The notes under the pieces: generated by a model
Seen by the model: the letters and a program-made list of their open reading frames with translations, nothing else
Databases searched by the model: none
Told to the model about the DNA's origin: nothing
Made by a program: the position numbers and the translations under genes
Assembly: GCA_944320945.1 (NCBI GenBank)
Contig: CALUJK010000128.1
Span: 1-58,994, forward strand
Length of the DNA: 58,994 bases
Source of the DNA: an uncultured Bacteroides sp.
Lineage (GTDB): Bacteria > Bacteroidota > Bacteroidia > Bacteroidales > Bacteroidaceae
Direction: 5' to 3'
Shown: piece after piece, positions 19,038-28,178 of the stretch
Layout of the letters: every line of letters begins with the position of its first letter
Position numbering within the stretch: the stretch's first letter is position 1

Positions 19038-22000
19038 ATGAAGACACTTCGAATTTTGTGGGTATTTTTTATTGGGTTGTATGCTTCTTTTTTGTATGCC
19101 GGTCCGATAGAAAATATCCATTTTACTCATATTGGTTTGGAACAAGGTTTGTCGCATAGTACGGTTTTTGCGATAGACCAGGATAAAGACGGAAATTTGT
19201 GGTTTGCCACCTACGATGGGGTTGACAAGTATAATGGATATGATTTTACCGTGTATCGGAATCAGTATTCTGACCCTAAAAGTATTGCGTGTGACATCAC
19301 CCGTTGTATTACCGTGGATGATTCAAACCGGGTATGGGTGGGTACCAGAGAAGGGCTTTCTCTCTATAATCGTCGTAAAAATAATTTTTCCAATTACGTC
19401 TATCAGAAAGCAGGTAAGAGCGCTTCGGTAAACAGCATCGTACAGCTAAAAAAAGATTGGATGATGGTAGGCAGTACGGCCGGACTTTTGCTTTTTGATG
19501 TGGCGCGTGAGCGTTTTTTGAATGATACTTTGCCTGCTTCTGTACATGCTTTGCAGCCAAATGTCTTGGAGCGTGAGAATGATTATATTTATATAGGGAC
19601 TAATGGCGGGGTGTATGCCTATTCGATAGCTAAAGGTTCTTTGGAAAAACTATTTTCACTTCCCAAAGATGTGCAACCACATGCTATTTTGTGCCAGATG
19701 CACACCCGTGTGTGGGTAGGAACGGAGGGAGATGGTTTATACTTGTATGATACCAAGTCGAAAGAACTGAAAAACTATCGGTCGGAGAATACAACTTTGG
19801 GATTACTGTCTAACTATGTGCGTTCGTTAGCTCTGGATTCAGAAAACCGTTTGTGGATAGGTACTTACTCTGGATTGAGTATTTATGATGAAGGACACGA
19901 TAACTTCTATTCCATTTTTAATACCGTAAATAACGATGAAGGACTTTCGCAAAATTCGGTACGTTGCGTGTTTAGAGATTCACAAGGAGGTATGTGGCTG
20001 GGAACCTATTGGGGAGGATTGAATTATTATCATCCGTTATGCGACCGTTTTCGTCATATCAAGCATATTCCTTACCAAAATTCATTAAGTGATAATGTCG
20101 TCAGTTGTATCGTTGAGGATGGGAGGCATAATCTTTGGATTGGTACCAGTGACGGTGGATTGAATTTGTACGACCGTACTTCTAAAACATATAAAAACTA
20201 TTTGTTGGATACCCGTAATAGGGGTGAGGTTCCTTTCAGGGATATCAAAACGGTGTATGTTGATGAGGCTCATAATAAGGTTTATGTAGGTGCCCATGCG
20301 TATGGTATTATGATACTGGATCGTGCTACAGGGCATAAAGAGTATTGGACACGTAAAAACAGTGGCTTGCCTACTAACAATATTTACTCTATTTTGTCGG
20401 ACGAGAAAGATGGCCTTTGGATAGGAGCATTGGAACATCTGATTCATTATGACGGTAAGAAAAAAAATTTTATTGTTATTGACAAGGATGTGCAAGGACA
20501 AAAACTGCCGAAAGATACTCGGCTGTTATATCGGGATTCGCATAAACGTCTGTGGATAGGTGGAGAGGCCGGATGTGCTGTATATACGCTTAACGGGACA
20601 TCCCTGTCAGCGGATAGCGGATATGCCATCAATGAACTACTGAAACGCTCTTTTGTCAACTGTTTCTATGAGTCTTCTTCAGGAATAATGTGGGTGGGCA
20701 CCCGTAACGGCCTTTTTGCCTTGAAGAAAGATGCTGCCGAGAATGAGCAGTATACGATAGATGATGGCTTACCCAGTAACGTCATTTATGGTGTGCTGGA
20801 AGATACTTATGGCCGTTTGTGGATAAGTACGAATCAGGGATTAAGCTGTCTGACTCAAGAAAGTCGCAAATTCCGTAATTTCACAGAGGCTGACGGCTTG
20901 CAGAGCAATCAGTTTAATGCAGCATCCTGTTGTCGGTTGGATGATGGCAGTATGCTGTTTGGAGGCATTAATGGCATAACTTCGTTTCGCCCGGAGACGT
21001 TAGTGGATAATCCCTACGCGCCGAAGCCGGTTATCAATAAATTCTTTGTATTTAGTAAAGAGGTGTTCCCTGATGATGATACCGGCATCTTGACGGAAAG
21101 CATAGAAGATGTAGAGCATATTACACTGAGTTCGTCTCAAAACTCTTTTGCCATATCCTTTGTAGTGTCCAATTACATTGCCGGACAGCATAATATGTTC
21201 TCTTACAAGTTGGAAGGTTATGACAAAGAGTGGTATAGACAAGAGAATATCGCTCCGGTGCCTTATTCCAATCTGCCGGCAGGAGATTATACATTCTATG
21301 TTAAGGCTGCAAATAATGACGGTAAATGGAATCAGGAGGCATCTGTTTTACACATTCAGATTTTGCCTGTTTGGTATCAGACATGGTGGGCATATACGAT
21401 CTTCTTACTTGCATTTATCGGGCTGGTGAGTGGCGTTATACGTTATTTTTGGTTGCGGAAAAGCATGCAGACAGAAATTCTGATGGAACGCCTGGATAAA
21501 GAGAAGAGAGAAGAAATCAACCAAATGACAATTCGTTTCTATGTCAATATCTCTCATGAACTGCGTACTCCGTTGACGTTGATTGTGGCACCGTTGCAAG
21601 AGTTGCTTAGCCGTATTTCCGGCCATTGGGAGCGCGAGCGTTTATTATATATCCAACGAAATACCAATCGGCTGTTGCATTTGGTTAACCAGTTGATGGA
21701 TTATCGCCGTGCAGAGTTGGGTATCTTTAAATTGGCTCCTGTACGCGCTAATGCTTATAAACGGATAGAAAGCTGTTTTGTCAATTATGAAAACTTGGCA
21801 AAGCGGAAGGATATTGATTATAACTTCTATACAGAGTTGCAGGATGAGAATGAACTGTTTGATGGAAATTATTTGGATTTAATTGTAAATAATCTTTTGT
21901 CGAATGCGTTTAAATACACGGAAGAAGGCGAAAGCATTACCGTCAAGCTTTATAAAGAGGGGAGTGACCTCGTGGTACAAGTGGCCGATACGGGTATCGG

Positions 22001-23078
22001 TATTCCTAAAGATAAACAAAAAAAGATTTTTGAACGTTTCTATCAGGTAGAGAATACCCATGCCGGCAGTGGTATTGGTCTTTCTTTAGTACATCGGTTG
22101 GTAGAGTCGCATCATGGTCGGATAACGCTGGATAGTGAACCGGGTAAAGGGTCTGTCTTTACCGTATATCTGCCACAGGATGAGTCTGCTTATACGGCTG
22201 AAGAATTGGCAGGACATGCGGCCGGTGATGATGAACCGCGCGTTTACTCCACCAATGCACATGATTCTTACATTGACGAGGATATTATAGTAGATGACAA
22301 CACAGAAAATGAGGAGGTAACAAAGCGCGGAACTATTTTAGTCGTAGAGGATAACGATGAATTGCGGCAATATATCGTGAACGGACTATCAACCCATTTT
22401 AACCTGTTGAAAGCTGAGAATGGGCAGAAAGCATTGGATGTATTGAAGGATAATGAGGTAGACTTGATTATTACCGATGTGATGATGCCGGTGATGGACG
22501 GGGTAAAATTCTGTAAATTGGTGAAGCAGAACTTGCGTACCTGTCATATTCCCGTTTATATGCTATCGGCAAAAACGGATGTCAGTTCCCAATTGCAGGG
22601 CTTGCAGGTTGGAGCTGATGACTATATTCCTAAACCTTTTTCTATAGAGGTGTTGGAGGCCAAGATACTGAATATGTTGCGTACACGGTATCGTAACTTT
22701 GAACGATATTCTAATACTACGGAAATAGAACCGCAGAAACTGACGAATAATTCAATGGACGAAGAGTTGCTGAAACGTGCCATCGCTGTAGTGGAGAAGA
22801 ATATGGATAATGTAGAGTTTTCGACGGAACTGTTTGCTCGTGAGATGAACATGAGTCGTTCCAATCTTCATTTGAAACTGAAAGCAATTACCGGTAAGTC
22901 TGCTATTGATTTCATTTATAAGATTCGTTTCAATCGTGCCTGCCAGTTGTTGAAGGAAGGAAAGTACAGTGTGTCAGAGATAAGTTATATGGTGGGTTAC
23001 AATACACCGTCTTATTTTGCGGCACGCTTTAAGAAATATGTGGGTTGTTTACCTACGGAATATGTTAAGAAGTCTTGA
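19038..23078 (+). CDS. Hybrid two-component system sensor/regulator (HTCS)
   Basis: Inner-membrane one-protein signalling system that senses a locus-derived oligosaccharide in the periplasm and activates transcription. Order: signal sequence, about fourteen beta-propeller repeats (WIGT, WVGT and LWIST turns) forming two propellers, a Y_Y_Y domain near 690-770, a transmembrane helix near 785-805, a HisKA domain with His840 in SHELRTPL, an HATPase with DTGIGIPKDK and GIGLSL, a receiver domain with Asp1147 in ITDVMMP, and a C-terminal AraC-type HTH. About 1,346 residues, normal. The ATG at 19038 gives MKTLRIL; an in-frame TTG two codons earlier is less likely. It probably controls the surrounding locus including susC/susD. 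Confidence 0.96.
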   Translation: MKTLRILWVFFIGLYASFLYAGPIENIHFTHIGLEQGLSHSTVFAIDQDKDGNLWFATYDGVDKYNGYDFTVYRNQYSDPKSIACDITRCITVDDSNRVWVGTREGLSLYNRRKNNFSNYVYQKAGKSASVNSIVQLKKDWMMVGSTAGLLLFDVARERFLNDTLPASVHALQPNVLERENDYIYIGTNGGVYAYSIAKGSLEKLFSLPKDVQPHAILCQMHTRVWVGTEGDGLYLYDTKSKELKNYRSENTTLGLLSNYVRSLALDSENRLWIGTYSGLSIYDEGHDNFYSIFNTVNNDEGLSQNSVRCVFRDSQGGMWLGTYWGGLNYYHPLCDRFRHIKHIPYQNSLSDNVVSCIVEDGRHNLWIGTSDGGLNLYDRTSKTYKNYLLDTRNRGEVPFRDIKTVYVDEAHNKVYVGAHAYGIMILDRATGHKEYWTRKNSGLPTNNIYSILSDEKDGLWIGALEHLIHYDGKKKNFIVIDKDVQGQKLPKDTRLLYRDSHKRLWIGGEAGCAVYTLNGTSLSADSGYAINELLKRSFVNCFYESSSGIMWVGTRNGLFALKKDAAENEQYTIDDGLPSNVIYGVLEDTYGRLWISTNQGLSCLTQESRKFRNFTEADGLQSNQFNAASCCRLDDGSMLFGGINGITSFRPETLVDNPYAPKPVINKFFVFSKEVFPDDDTGILTESIEDVEHITLSSSQNSFAISFVVSNYIAGQHNMFSYKLEGYDKEWYRQENIAPVPYSNLPAGDYTFYVKAANNDGKWNQEASVLHIQILPVWYQTWWAYTIFLLAFIGLVSGVIRYFWLRKSMQTEILMERLDKEKREEINQMTIRFYVNISHELRTPLTLIVAPLQELLSRISGHWERERLLYIQRNTNRLLHLVNQLMDYRRAELGIFKLAPVRANAYKRIESCFVNYENLAKRKDIDYNFYTELQDENELFDGNYLDLIVNNLLSNAFKYTEEGESITVKLYKEGSDLVVQVADTGIGIPKDKQKKIFERFYQVENTHAGSGIGLSLVHRLVESHHGRITLDSEPGKGSVFTVYLPQDESAYTAEELAGHAAGDDEPRVYSTNAHDSYIDEDIIVDDNTENEEVTKRGTILVVEDNDELRQYIVNGLSTHFNLLKAENGQKALDVLKDNEVDLIITDVMMPVMDGVKFCKLVKQNLRTCHIPVYMLSAKTDVSSQLQGLQVGADDYIPKPFSIEVLEAKILNMLRTRYRNFERYSNTTEIEPQKLTNNSMDEELLKRAIAVVEKNMDNVEFSTELFAREMNMSRSNLHLKLKAITGKSAIDFIYKIRFNRACQLLKEGKYSVSEISYMVGYNTPSYFAARFKKYVGCLPTEYVKKS

Positions 23079-23097
23079 TGTTTAAGCATGTTGTGTT

Positions 23098-24219
23098 ATG
23101 AGAGTTATATTAAGTTTGTTGTGTACAATTGTCTTGTTGTCAGGTGCTTCATGCCGGCAGCATTCAACTACGGCGAATCTGGCCGTTCATAAGGAGGATA
23201 GTATTTGGCAAGGAGATAGACCAGTCGAGCTGTTTCGAATGGTCAATGCCCACGGAATGGTCGTGAAGGTGACAAACTTTGCAGCCTCTTTGGTGGATGT
23301 ACAAGTGCCTGATAAAGATGGCAGTTTTGAATCTGTGGTTTTGGGTTTTGATAGCTTGCAGAGTTATTTGGGGACATATCCTAAATTTGGTAATACGATA
23401 GGACGTTATGCTGGCCGTATCGGTGAAGGTGAGTTTACATTGGACGGTTGTCGTTATGAACTGGAGAAAACGGCCAATGGATATGCCATACATGGCGGAA
23501 CACGAGGATTCAATCGGCAGTTGTTTCATACGGATACCGCTTATGTGCAGCGCGATACGGCTGTTGTCGTGTTCAGTTATCAGAGTCCGCATATGGAGGG
23601 AGGGTTTCCGGGTACATTGGATGTTACAGTAGCTTATAAACTGACAAATAAGAATGAAGTAATTTTGGACTATACTGCTGTTACTGACCGGCCTACTGTG
23701 TTGAATCTGACAAATCACAGCTATTTTAATCTGTCCGGTTGCCAGACTTCGGTCGTCAATCATGCTTATCAGATATGTGCAGATTCCATTACTCAGTTGG
23801 GTGTACAGCCTATTCCGACGGGAAAACTGTTGGCAGTTGCGGGTACTCGGTATGATTTTACCCATTTGCATGCCGCTCCGGATAGCATTCAGGCACCAGG
23901 TAAAGGTTATGATATCAATTATAAATTGCGAAAACTGCCGGGAGAGTTGAAGCTGGCAGCTGTTGTTGTTGATTCTGTTTCGGGACGTCGGCTGCGTGCA
24001 TATACTACTGAGCCGGGTATGCAGTTTTATATATCAGGTTCTGATATGAGCCGTTACATTGGGCATGGAGGTCAGGTGTATGGCCGTTATTACGGAGTTT
24101 GTTTGGAAATGCAGCATTTCCCGGATTCGCCCCATCATCCACATTTTCCTACTACGGTGTTACGTCCGGGGGAAGTGTATAAGCAACGTACGATATATCA
24201 ATTTGATTTAATAAACTAA
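23098..24219 (+). CDS. Aldose 1-epimerase (GalM-like) lipoprotein
   Basis: Mutarotase interconverting alpha and beta anomers of a free reducing sugar. A lipobox (LSGASC, Cys19) predicts a lipid-anchored, probably periplasmic form. 373 residues. GalM motifs are seen: FGNTIGRYAGRI near 98, YAIHGG near 128, NLTNHSYFNLSG near 205 with the expected catalytic His nearby, and the Glu-containing VCLEMQHFPDSPHHP near 340. It begins 19 bases after the HTCS stop and is followed six bases later by the cupin gene, so the three may form one transcript. Its sugar substrate in this locus is unknown. Confidence 0.93.
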   Translation: MRVILSLLCTIVLLSGASCRQHSTTANLAVHKEDSIWQGDRPVELFRMVNAHGMVVKVTNFAASLVDVQVPDKDGSFESVVLGFDSLQSYLGTYPKFGNTIGRYAGRIGEGEFTLDGCRYELEKTANGYAIHGGTRGFNRQLFHTDTAYVQRDTAVVVFSYQSPHMEGGFPGTLDVTVAYKLTNKNEVILDYTAVTDRPTVLNLTNHSYFNLSGCQTSVVNHAYQICADSITQLGVQPIPTGKLLAVAGTRYDFTHLHAAPDSIQAPGKGYDINYKLRKLPGELKLAAVVVDSVSGRRLRAYTTEPGMQFYISGSDMSRYIGHGGQVYGRYYGVCLEMQHFPDSPHHPHFPTTVLRPGEVYKQRTIYQFDLIN

Positions 24220-24231
24220 AAACAGATGATT

Positions 24232-24684
24232 ATGAAAAACTTAAAGTATGGTTTATTTTTAATGGGAGCATTTTTACTTATGAGTACAAATTCGTATGCA
24301 ATGCAGCCGGATGATAAAGAACTTTCCGGTGCTCCGGTAAAGAAAACGCGGAGTGAATCTTTTATTTTCGCCAAAGATAAACAGTGGGAACCTGCTGGTG
24401 AGGGCGTACAACGTCAAGTATTAGGTTATGACGGTCAAGTAATGGTTGTGAAGGTTAAGTTTGAAAAAGGAGCGATAGGTACTCCTCACACGCATTATCA
24501 TACACAGACTACGTATGTAGCAAGCGGTAAATTTGAATTTACAGTGGGCGGTGAGAAGAAAATCGTTGAAGCAGGTGATGGCATCTATATGGAGCCTGAT
24601 ATTCTGCATGGTTGTGTCTGCTTGGAAGAAGGACTTTTGATAGATTGCTTCTCTCCGATGCGTGCTGATTATTTGACGAAATAG
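24232..24684 (+). CDS. Secreted single-domain cupin, KdgF-like
   Basis: A 150-residue single cupin with a signal peptide (to about residue 23). The metal site is visible as HTHYHTQTTYVASG (His-x-His...) and a second motif around EPDILHGC, the pattern of small double-stranded beta-helix enzymes. KdgF proteins of this kind open the ring of 4,5-unsaturated uronates to the linear keto form. A KdgF role fits a lyase-based locus that makes such uronates, but the family assignment is from motif and context only. I choose the ATG at 24232; an ATG two codons earlier (24226) is also in frame. A terminator follows directly. Confidence 0.8.
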   Translation: MKNLKYGLFLMGAFLLMSTNSYAMQPDDKELSGAPVKKTRSESFIFAKDKQWEPAGEGVQRQVLGYDGQVMVVKVKFEKGAIGTPHTHYHTQTTYVASGKFEFTVGGEKKIVEAGDGIYMEPDILHGCVCLEEGLLIDCFSPMRADYLTK

Positions 24685-24714
24685 AGAAGTTCTTTATTGA
24701 GTCTTAAATATTCG

Positions 24715-24754
24715 AAATATGTCCGGAGCAAAGTTTCTTGTTTCGGACATATTT
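24715..24754 (+). terminator. Intrinsic terminator after the cupin gene
   Basis: An 11-bp perfect stem AAATATGTCCG / CGGACATATTT (24715-24725 with 24744-24754) is followed by T-rich DNA. It separates the HTCS-epimerase-cupin transcript from susC/susD. Confidence 0.8.
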
Positions 24755-24886
24755 TTATTTTAAATGTAAATATTTATCATTCTTTTTTACACAGAATTCC
24801 CTATAATTGTACAAAATTATGCTTTTAAAGTAGAAGTATATGATGATTAAAAGACAAAATTAATGTGATTTTAATTATCGATTTTT

Positions 24887-24894
24887 TAATTTTG
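24887..24894 (+). promoter_or_regulatory. Candidate -7 promoter box for susC/susD
   Basis: TAATTTTG matches TAnnTTTG exactly, in a very AT-rich stretch 43 bases before the susC ATG. No TTTG -33 element is visible, which fits a promoter needing an activator such as the HTCS. Confidence 0.5.
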
Positions 24895-24937
24895 AATCGT
24901 TAGACTTTTTATTGTTAAATCTTATATCTATTTAGCT

Positions 24938-27900
24938 ATGCGAGAGACAAAATTGAAAGGAGCGATATTATCGCTCGTCTTTGTGTGTATCAGTTTATGT
25001 ACTTACGCGCAGAGTATTACAGTTACGGGAAAGGTTCTTGATAATGAAGGGTATGAAGTAATTGGAGGTAGTGTGATTATTAAGGGAACTCCAGGTGTGG
25101 GGACTGTGACAGATGCCAATGGTAATTATTCTTTGCGTGTAAATGATGCGTCGAAAGACATCTTGGTATTTTCGTATGTTGGAATGACCTCTAAAGAGGT
25201 AAAAGTAAGTGGTCGGCAGACTGTGGATGTGACATTAGAAGCTGATGCTGTAATGTTGGATGAAGTTGTTACTATTGGTTATGCTACAGTTAAGAAGAAA
25301 GATTTGACTGGTGCTGTATCTTCTGTTGGTTCTAAAGATTTAGCTTCTGTTCCAGTGGCGGATGTAACTTCTGCATTGAGTGGTAAAGTTGCTGGTGTGC
25401 AGGTTATCCGTTCTCAGGGTTCTCCAGATGCAGAAGTGTCGATTAAAGTGCGTGGTGGTACATCTATTACTCAAAGTAATGAACCTCTTTATATAATAGA
25501 TGGTTTCCCAAGTGAGGATGGTCTGAAAGGAATTGAAGCGAGTGACATTGAGTCGATAGATATATTGAAAGATGCGTCTTCTACAGCCATTTATGGTGCT
25601 CGTGGTGCGAATGGAGTAGTTTTGGTAACCACGAAAGGAGGAAAGGCTGATAAATTCAATATCAGTTATGATATGTATATTGGATTTAAGAAAGTAAATA
25701 AAAAGCTGGATGTATTGAATGTGCGTGACTTTGTAGATTTGGAGTGGGAACGTGCCATTCGAGAACCTGATGTGCTGAATGATTATATTATTCCGACATA
25801 TGGGACTTATAATGAATTTGATGCATTATATAATAATCGACCAGGTATTGATTGGCAGAAAGAAGTTTTTGAGCGTCGTCCTGCAATTACACAGCAACAT
25901 AAGATAACGATTAGTGGAGGCAATAAAAGTTCGCAATATATGTTGACTTATACCCGAAACGATGATAAAGGTGTGTGGTATGGAAGTGGCTTAAAACGTG
26001 ATAACTTTCGTTTGAAATTACATCAGGATGCTACGGATTGGTTTAGTTTTTCAACGAATATTAGTTATATAGATGAGAAGACTACAGGGTTAGGTAGTCT
26101 TCAAGAAGGTGGTGCTTATAGCCGTATGCAACATGTTATTCAATACCGTCCTACCTATGGTAAAAATGGTAGTGACGATCAGTTGTTAATAGACGATGAT
26201 GACCCGGTATTGATGCTGGAAGGTGCCAGCCCTATGCAAAGTCCTATAGCCTCCATTGAGAGTGAACAAATCGATAAACGTAATCGCATTTTGTCAATAA
26301 ATGGTGATATTCAGATTAAACTTTGGAAAGGCTTGACCTATCGTGGAACTGTAGGCATACGCAAACGCACAATAAATAATGATGTATTTTATACGGAACG
26401 TTCCAAACAGGCAAAGAATGCTGGTGCTCCTTATGGTTGGAAAGAACAGGAGGAGCAATCAAGTCTGATGTATAATAACGTTATTACATGGGATAGAACT
26501 TTTAAGCGTGAACATCATCTGATGTTGGTAGGTGGACAGGAGTTTATTCAATATCATACAGATTATTTAAAAACAGGAGCCAGACAATTTGAAGATGTAA
26601 ACTTTGGGTTGGCAGATATGTCTTTAGGAGCCAGCCCCGATAAAGTTGTTACAAGATTAGAGAATAACCGCATGTTGTCTTATTTCATGCGTGCCAATTA
26701 CGATTTCAAAGATAAATATTTGTTTGCTGCGTCTATTCGTGCCGATGCATCTAGTAAGTTTGGAGATAATCACAAGTGGGGAGTATTTCCGGCTGCATCC
26801 TTTGCTTGGCGCGCTTCGGAAGAAGACTTCATTAAAGATTTGAATGTATTTTCCAATTTAAAATTTCGTTTGAGTTATGGTACGGCTGGAAATAACAAAA
26901 TAGAAAATTATCTTAGTTTATCAAAGATGGGCTCAGTATGGATACCTTATAATGGGCAGAGTACGGTATCAGGCTTTGTTAGTAAACAATTGTACAATCC
27001 TGATTTACAATGGGAAACAAATGTGACGGCTAATTTAGGTATTGATTTAGGCTTTTTGAATCAACGCATCCAAATGAGCATAGATTTGTATAATATTGAT
27101 ACAAAGAATTTACTGTTAGATGCTCCGGTTCCTCTTTTGTCTGGTTACAAAACAATGATGATTAATGCAGGTAAGACAAACAATAAAGGTATAGAAGTGG
27201 CTATTACTACTTACAATTTTGATACAAAAGATTTTACCTGGAGTACAACATTGAATCTGTCGCATAATAAGAACAAAGTGAAGGCCTTGTATAATTCTGA
27301 TTATATGGAAATTGTTTCAGGATGGTCTCAGACAAGTGAGTTTAATAAAAGTGATTATATGATTCGTGTAGGTGAACCTTTAGGGCAAATGTATGGCTAT
27401 TGTTTGAAAGGAATCTATCAGGTGGATGATTTTGTTTTTGACGAGGAGCAACAAAAATATATAGTGAAAGATGGCATTCCCTATGATAAAAATTTCTATC
27501 CGAAACCGGGCTTTTGGAAATATGAAGATGTGGATAAGGATGGAGAGATTACGGAGGATGATCGTACTATCATCGGTAATGCAAATCCTAAATTATTTGG
27601 TGGTTTAACCAATACTTTTACGTGGAAAGGCTTTGATCTAAATATCTTCTTGAATTTCTCTATTGGTAATAAAGTTTATAGTGCTAATAAAATGTATTAT
27701 ACTAAATTTAATAATCGTTGGCGAAATACATTGCGCGAGGAAGCATTGAATCGTTTTACAATTATTAATGCTTTTGGCGAGAATATAGAAAATGATCCCA
27801 TCCAGTTGGCTGCTATCAATCAAGGTCGTAATTATGTGTCAGTAGAAGGAAGTTCTAATTTGTATTTTCATTCGGGATATGTAGAAGATGGTTCTTTTCT

Positions 27901-28135
27901 TAAAATTAATACCATATCTTTAGGATATACTCTTCCTAAAGATTTGGTGCGGAAAGTGAAACTTTCTAATGTACGATTTTATGCTACCGGTTATAATCTG
28001 TATACATGGACAAAATATTCAGGTTATGACCCTGAGGTTAATACCTATCCCAATAGTGGCCTTACCCCGGGTATTGATTGGGGAGCTTATCCATCAGCGA
28101 TATCTGTGGTATTTGGTGCTAATATCGCTTTTTAA
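24938..28135 (+). CDS. SusC-like TonB-dependent outer-membrane oligosaccharide transporter
   Basis: Outer-membrane importer that works with the lid-like SusD partner and TonB-ExbBD. 1,065 residues: signal peptide (to about 25), a carboxypeptidase-regulatory-like domain (about 27-110), plug domain (about 115-235, with KVAGVQVI and EPLYIIDGFPS), then a large beta-barrel ending in an aromatic residue (NIAF). The SusC-specific segment YGARGANGVVLVTTKGG is near 220. It is followed by susD after 43 bases. Its DNA is visibly more AT-rich than the lyase and sulfatase genes of the same locus, so the pair may have a different history. Specificity for heparin/heparan is inferred from position. Confidence 0.96.
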   Translation: MRETKLKGAILSLVFVCISLCTYAQSITVTGKVLDNEGYEVIGGSVIIKGTPGVGTVTDANGNYSLRVNDASKDILVFSYVGMTSKEVKVSGRQTVDVTLEADAVMLDEVVTIGYATVKKKDLTGAVSSVGSKDLASVPVADVTSALSGKVAGVQVIRSQGSPDAEVSIKVRGGTSITQSNEPLYIIDGFPSEDGLKGIEASDIESIDILKDASSTAIYGARGANGVVLVTTKGGKADKFNISYDMYIGFKKVNKKLDVLNVRDFVDLEWERAIREPDVLNDYIIPTYGTYNEFDALYNNRPGIDWQKEVFERRPAITQQHKITISGGNKSSQYMLTYTRNDDKGVWYGSGLKRDNFRLKLHQDATDWFSFSTNISYIDEKTTGLGSLQEGGAYSRMQHVIQYRPTYGKNGSDDQLLIDDDDPVLMLEGASPMQSPIASIESEQIDKRNRILSINGDIQIKLWKGLTYRGTVGIRKRTINNDVFYTERSKQAKNAGAPYGWKEQEEQSSLMYNNVITWDRTFKREHHLMLVGGQEFIQYHTDYLKTGARQFEDVNFGLADMSLGASPDKVVTRLENNRMLSYFMRANYDFKDKYLFAASIRADASSKFGDNHKWGVFPAASFAWRASEEDFIKDLNVFSNLKFRLSYGTAGNNKIENYLSLSKMGSVWIPYNGQSTVSGFVSKQLYNPDLQWETNVTANLGIDLGFLNQRIQMSIDLYNIDTKNLLLDAPVPLLSGYKTMMINAGKTNNKGIEVAITTYNFDTKDFTWSTTLNLSHNKNKVKALYNSDYMEIVSGWSQTSEFNKSDYMIRVGEPLGQMYGYCLKGIYQVDDFVFDEEQQKYIVKDGIPYDKNFYPKPGFWKYEDVDKDGEITEDDRTIIGNANPKLFGGLTNTFTWKGFDLNIFLNFSIGNKVYSANKMYYTKFNNRWRNTLREEALNRFTIINAFGENIENDPIQLAAINQGRNYVSVEGSSNLYFHSGYVEDGSFLKINTISLGYTLPKDLVRKVKLSNVRFYATGYNLYTWTKYSGYDPEVNTYPNSGLTPGIDWGAYPSAISVVFGANIAF

Positions 28136-28178
28136 CGTTTGCGGAATTTATTATTGTAACTAATTTGGATATACTGAT

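Noticed and set aside
23164-23871. 235-residue minus-strand frame opposite the epimerase gene
   Set aside because: Antisense shadow of a clear GalM gene, with no homologous features.
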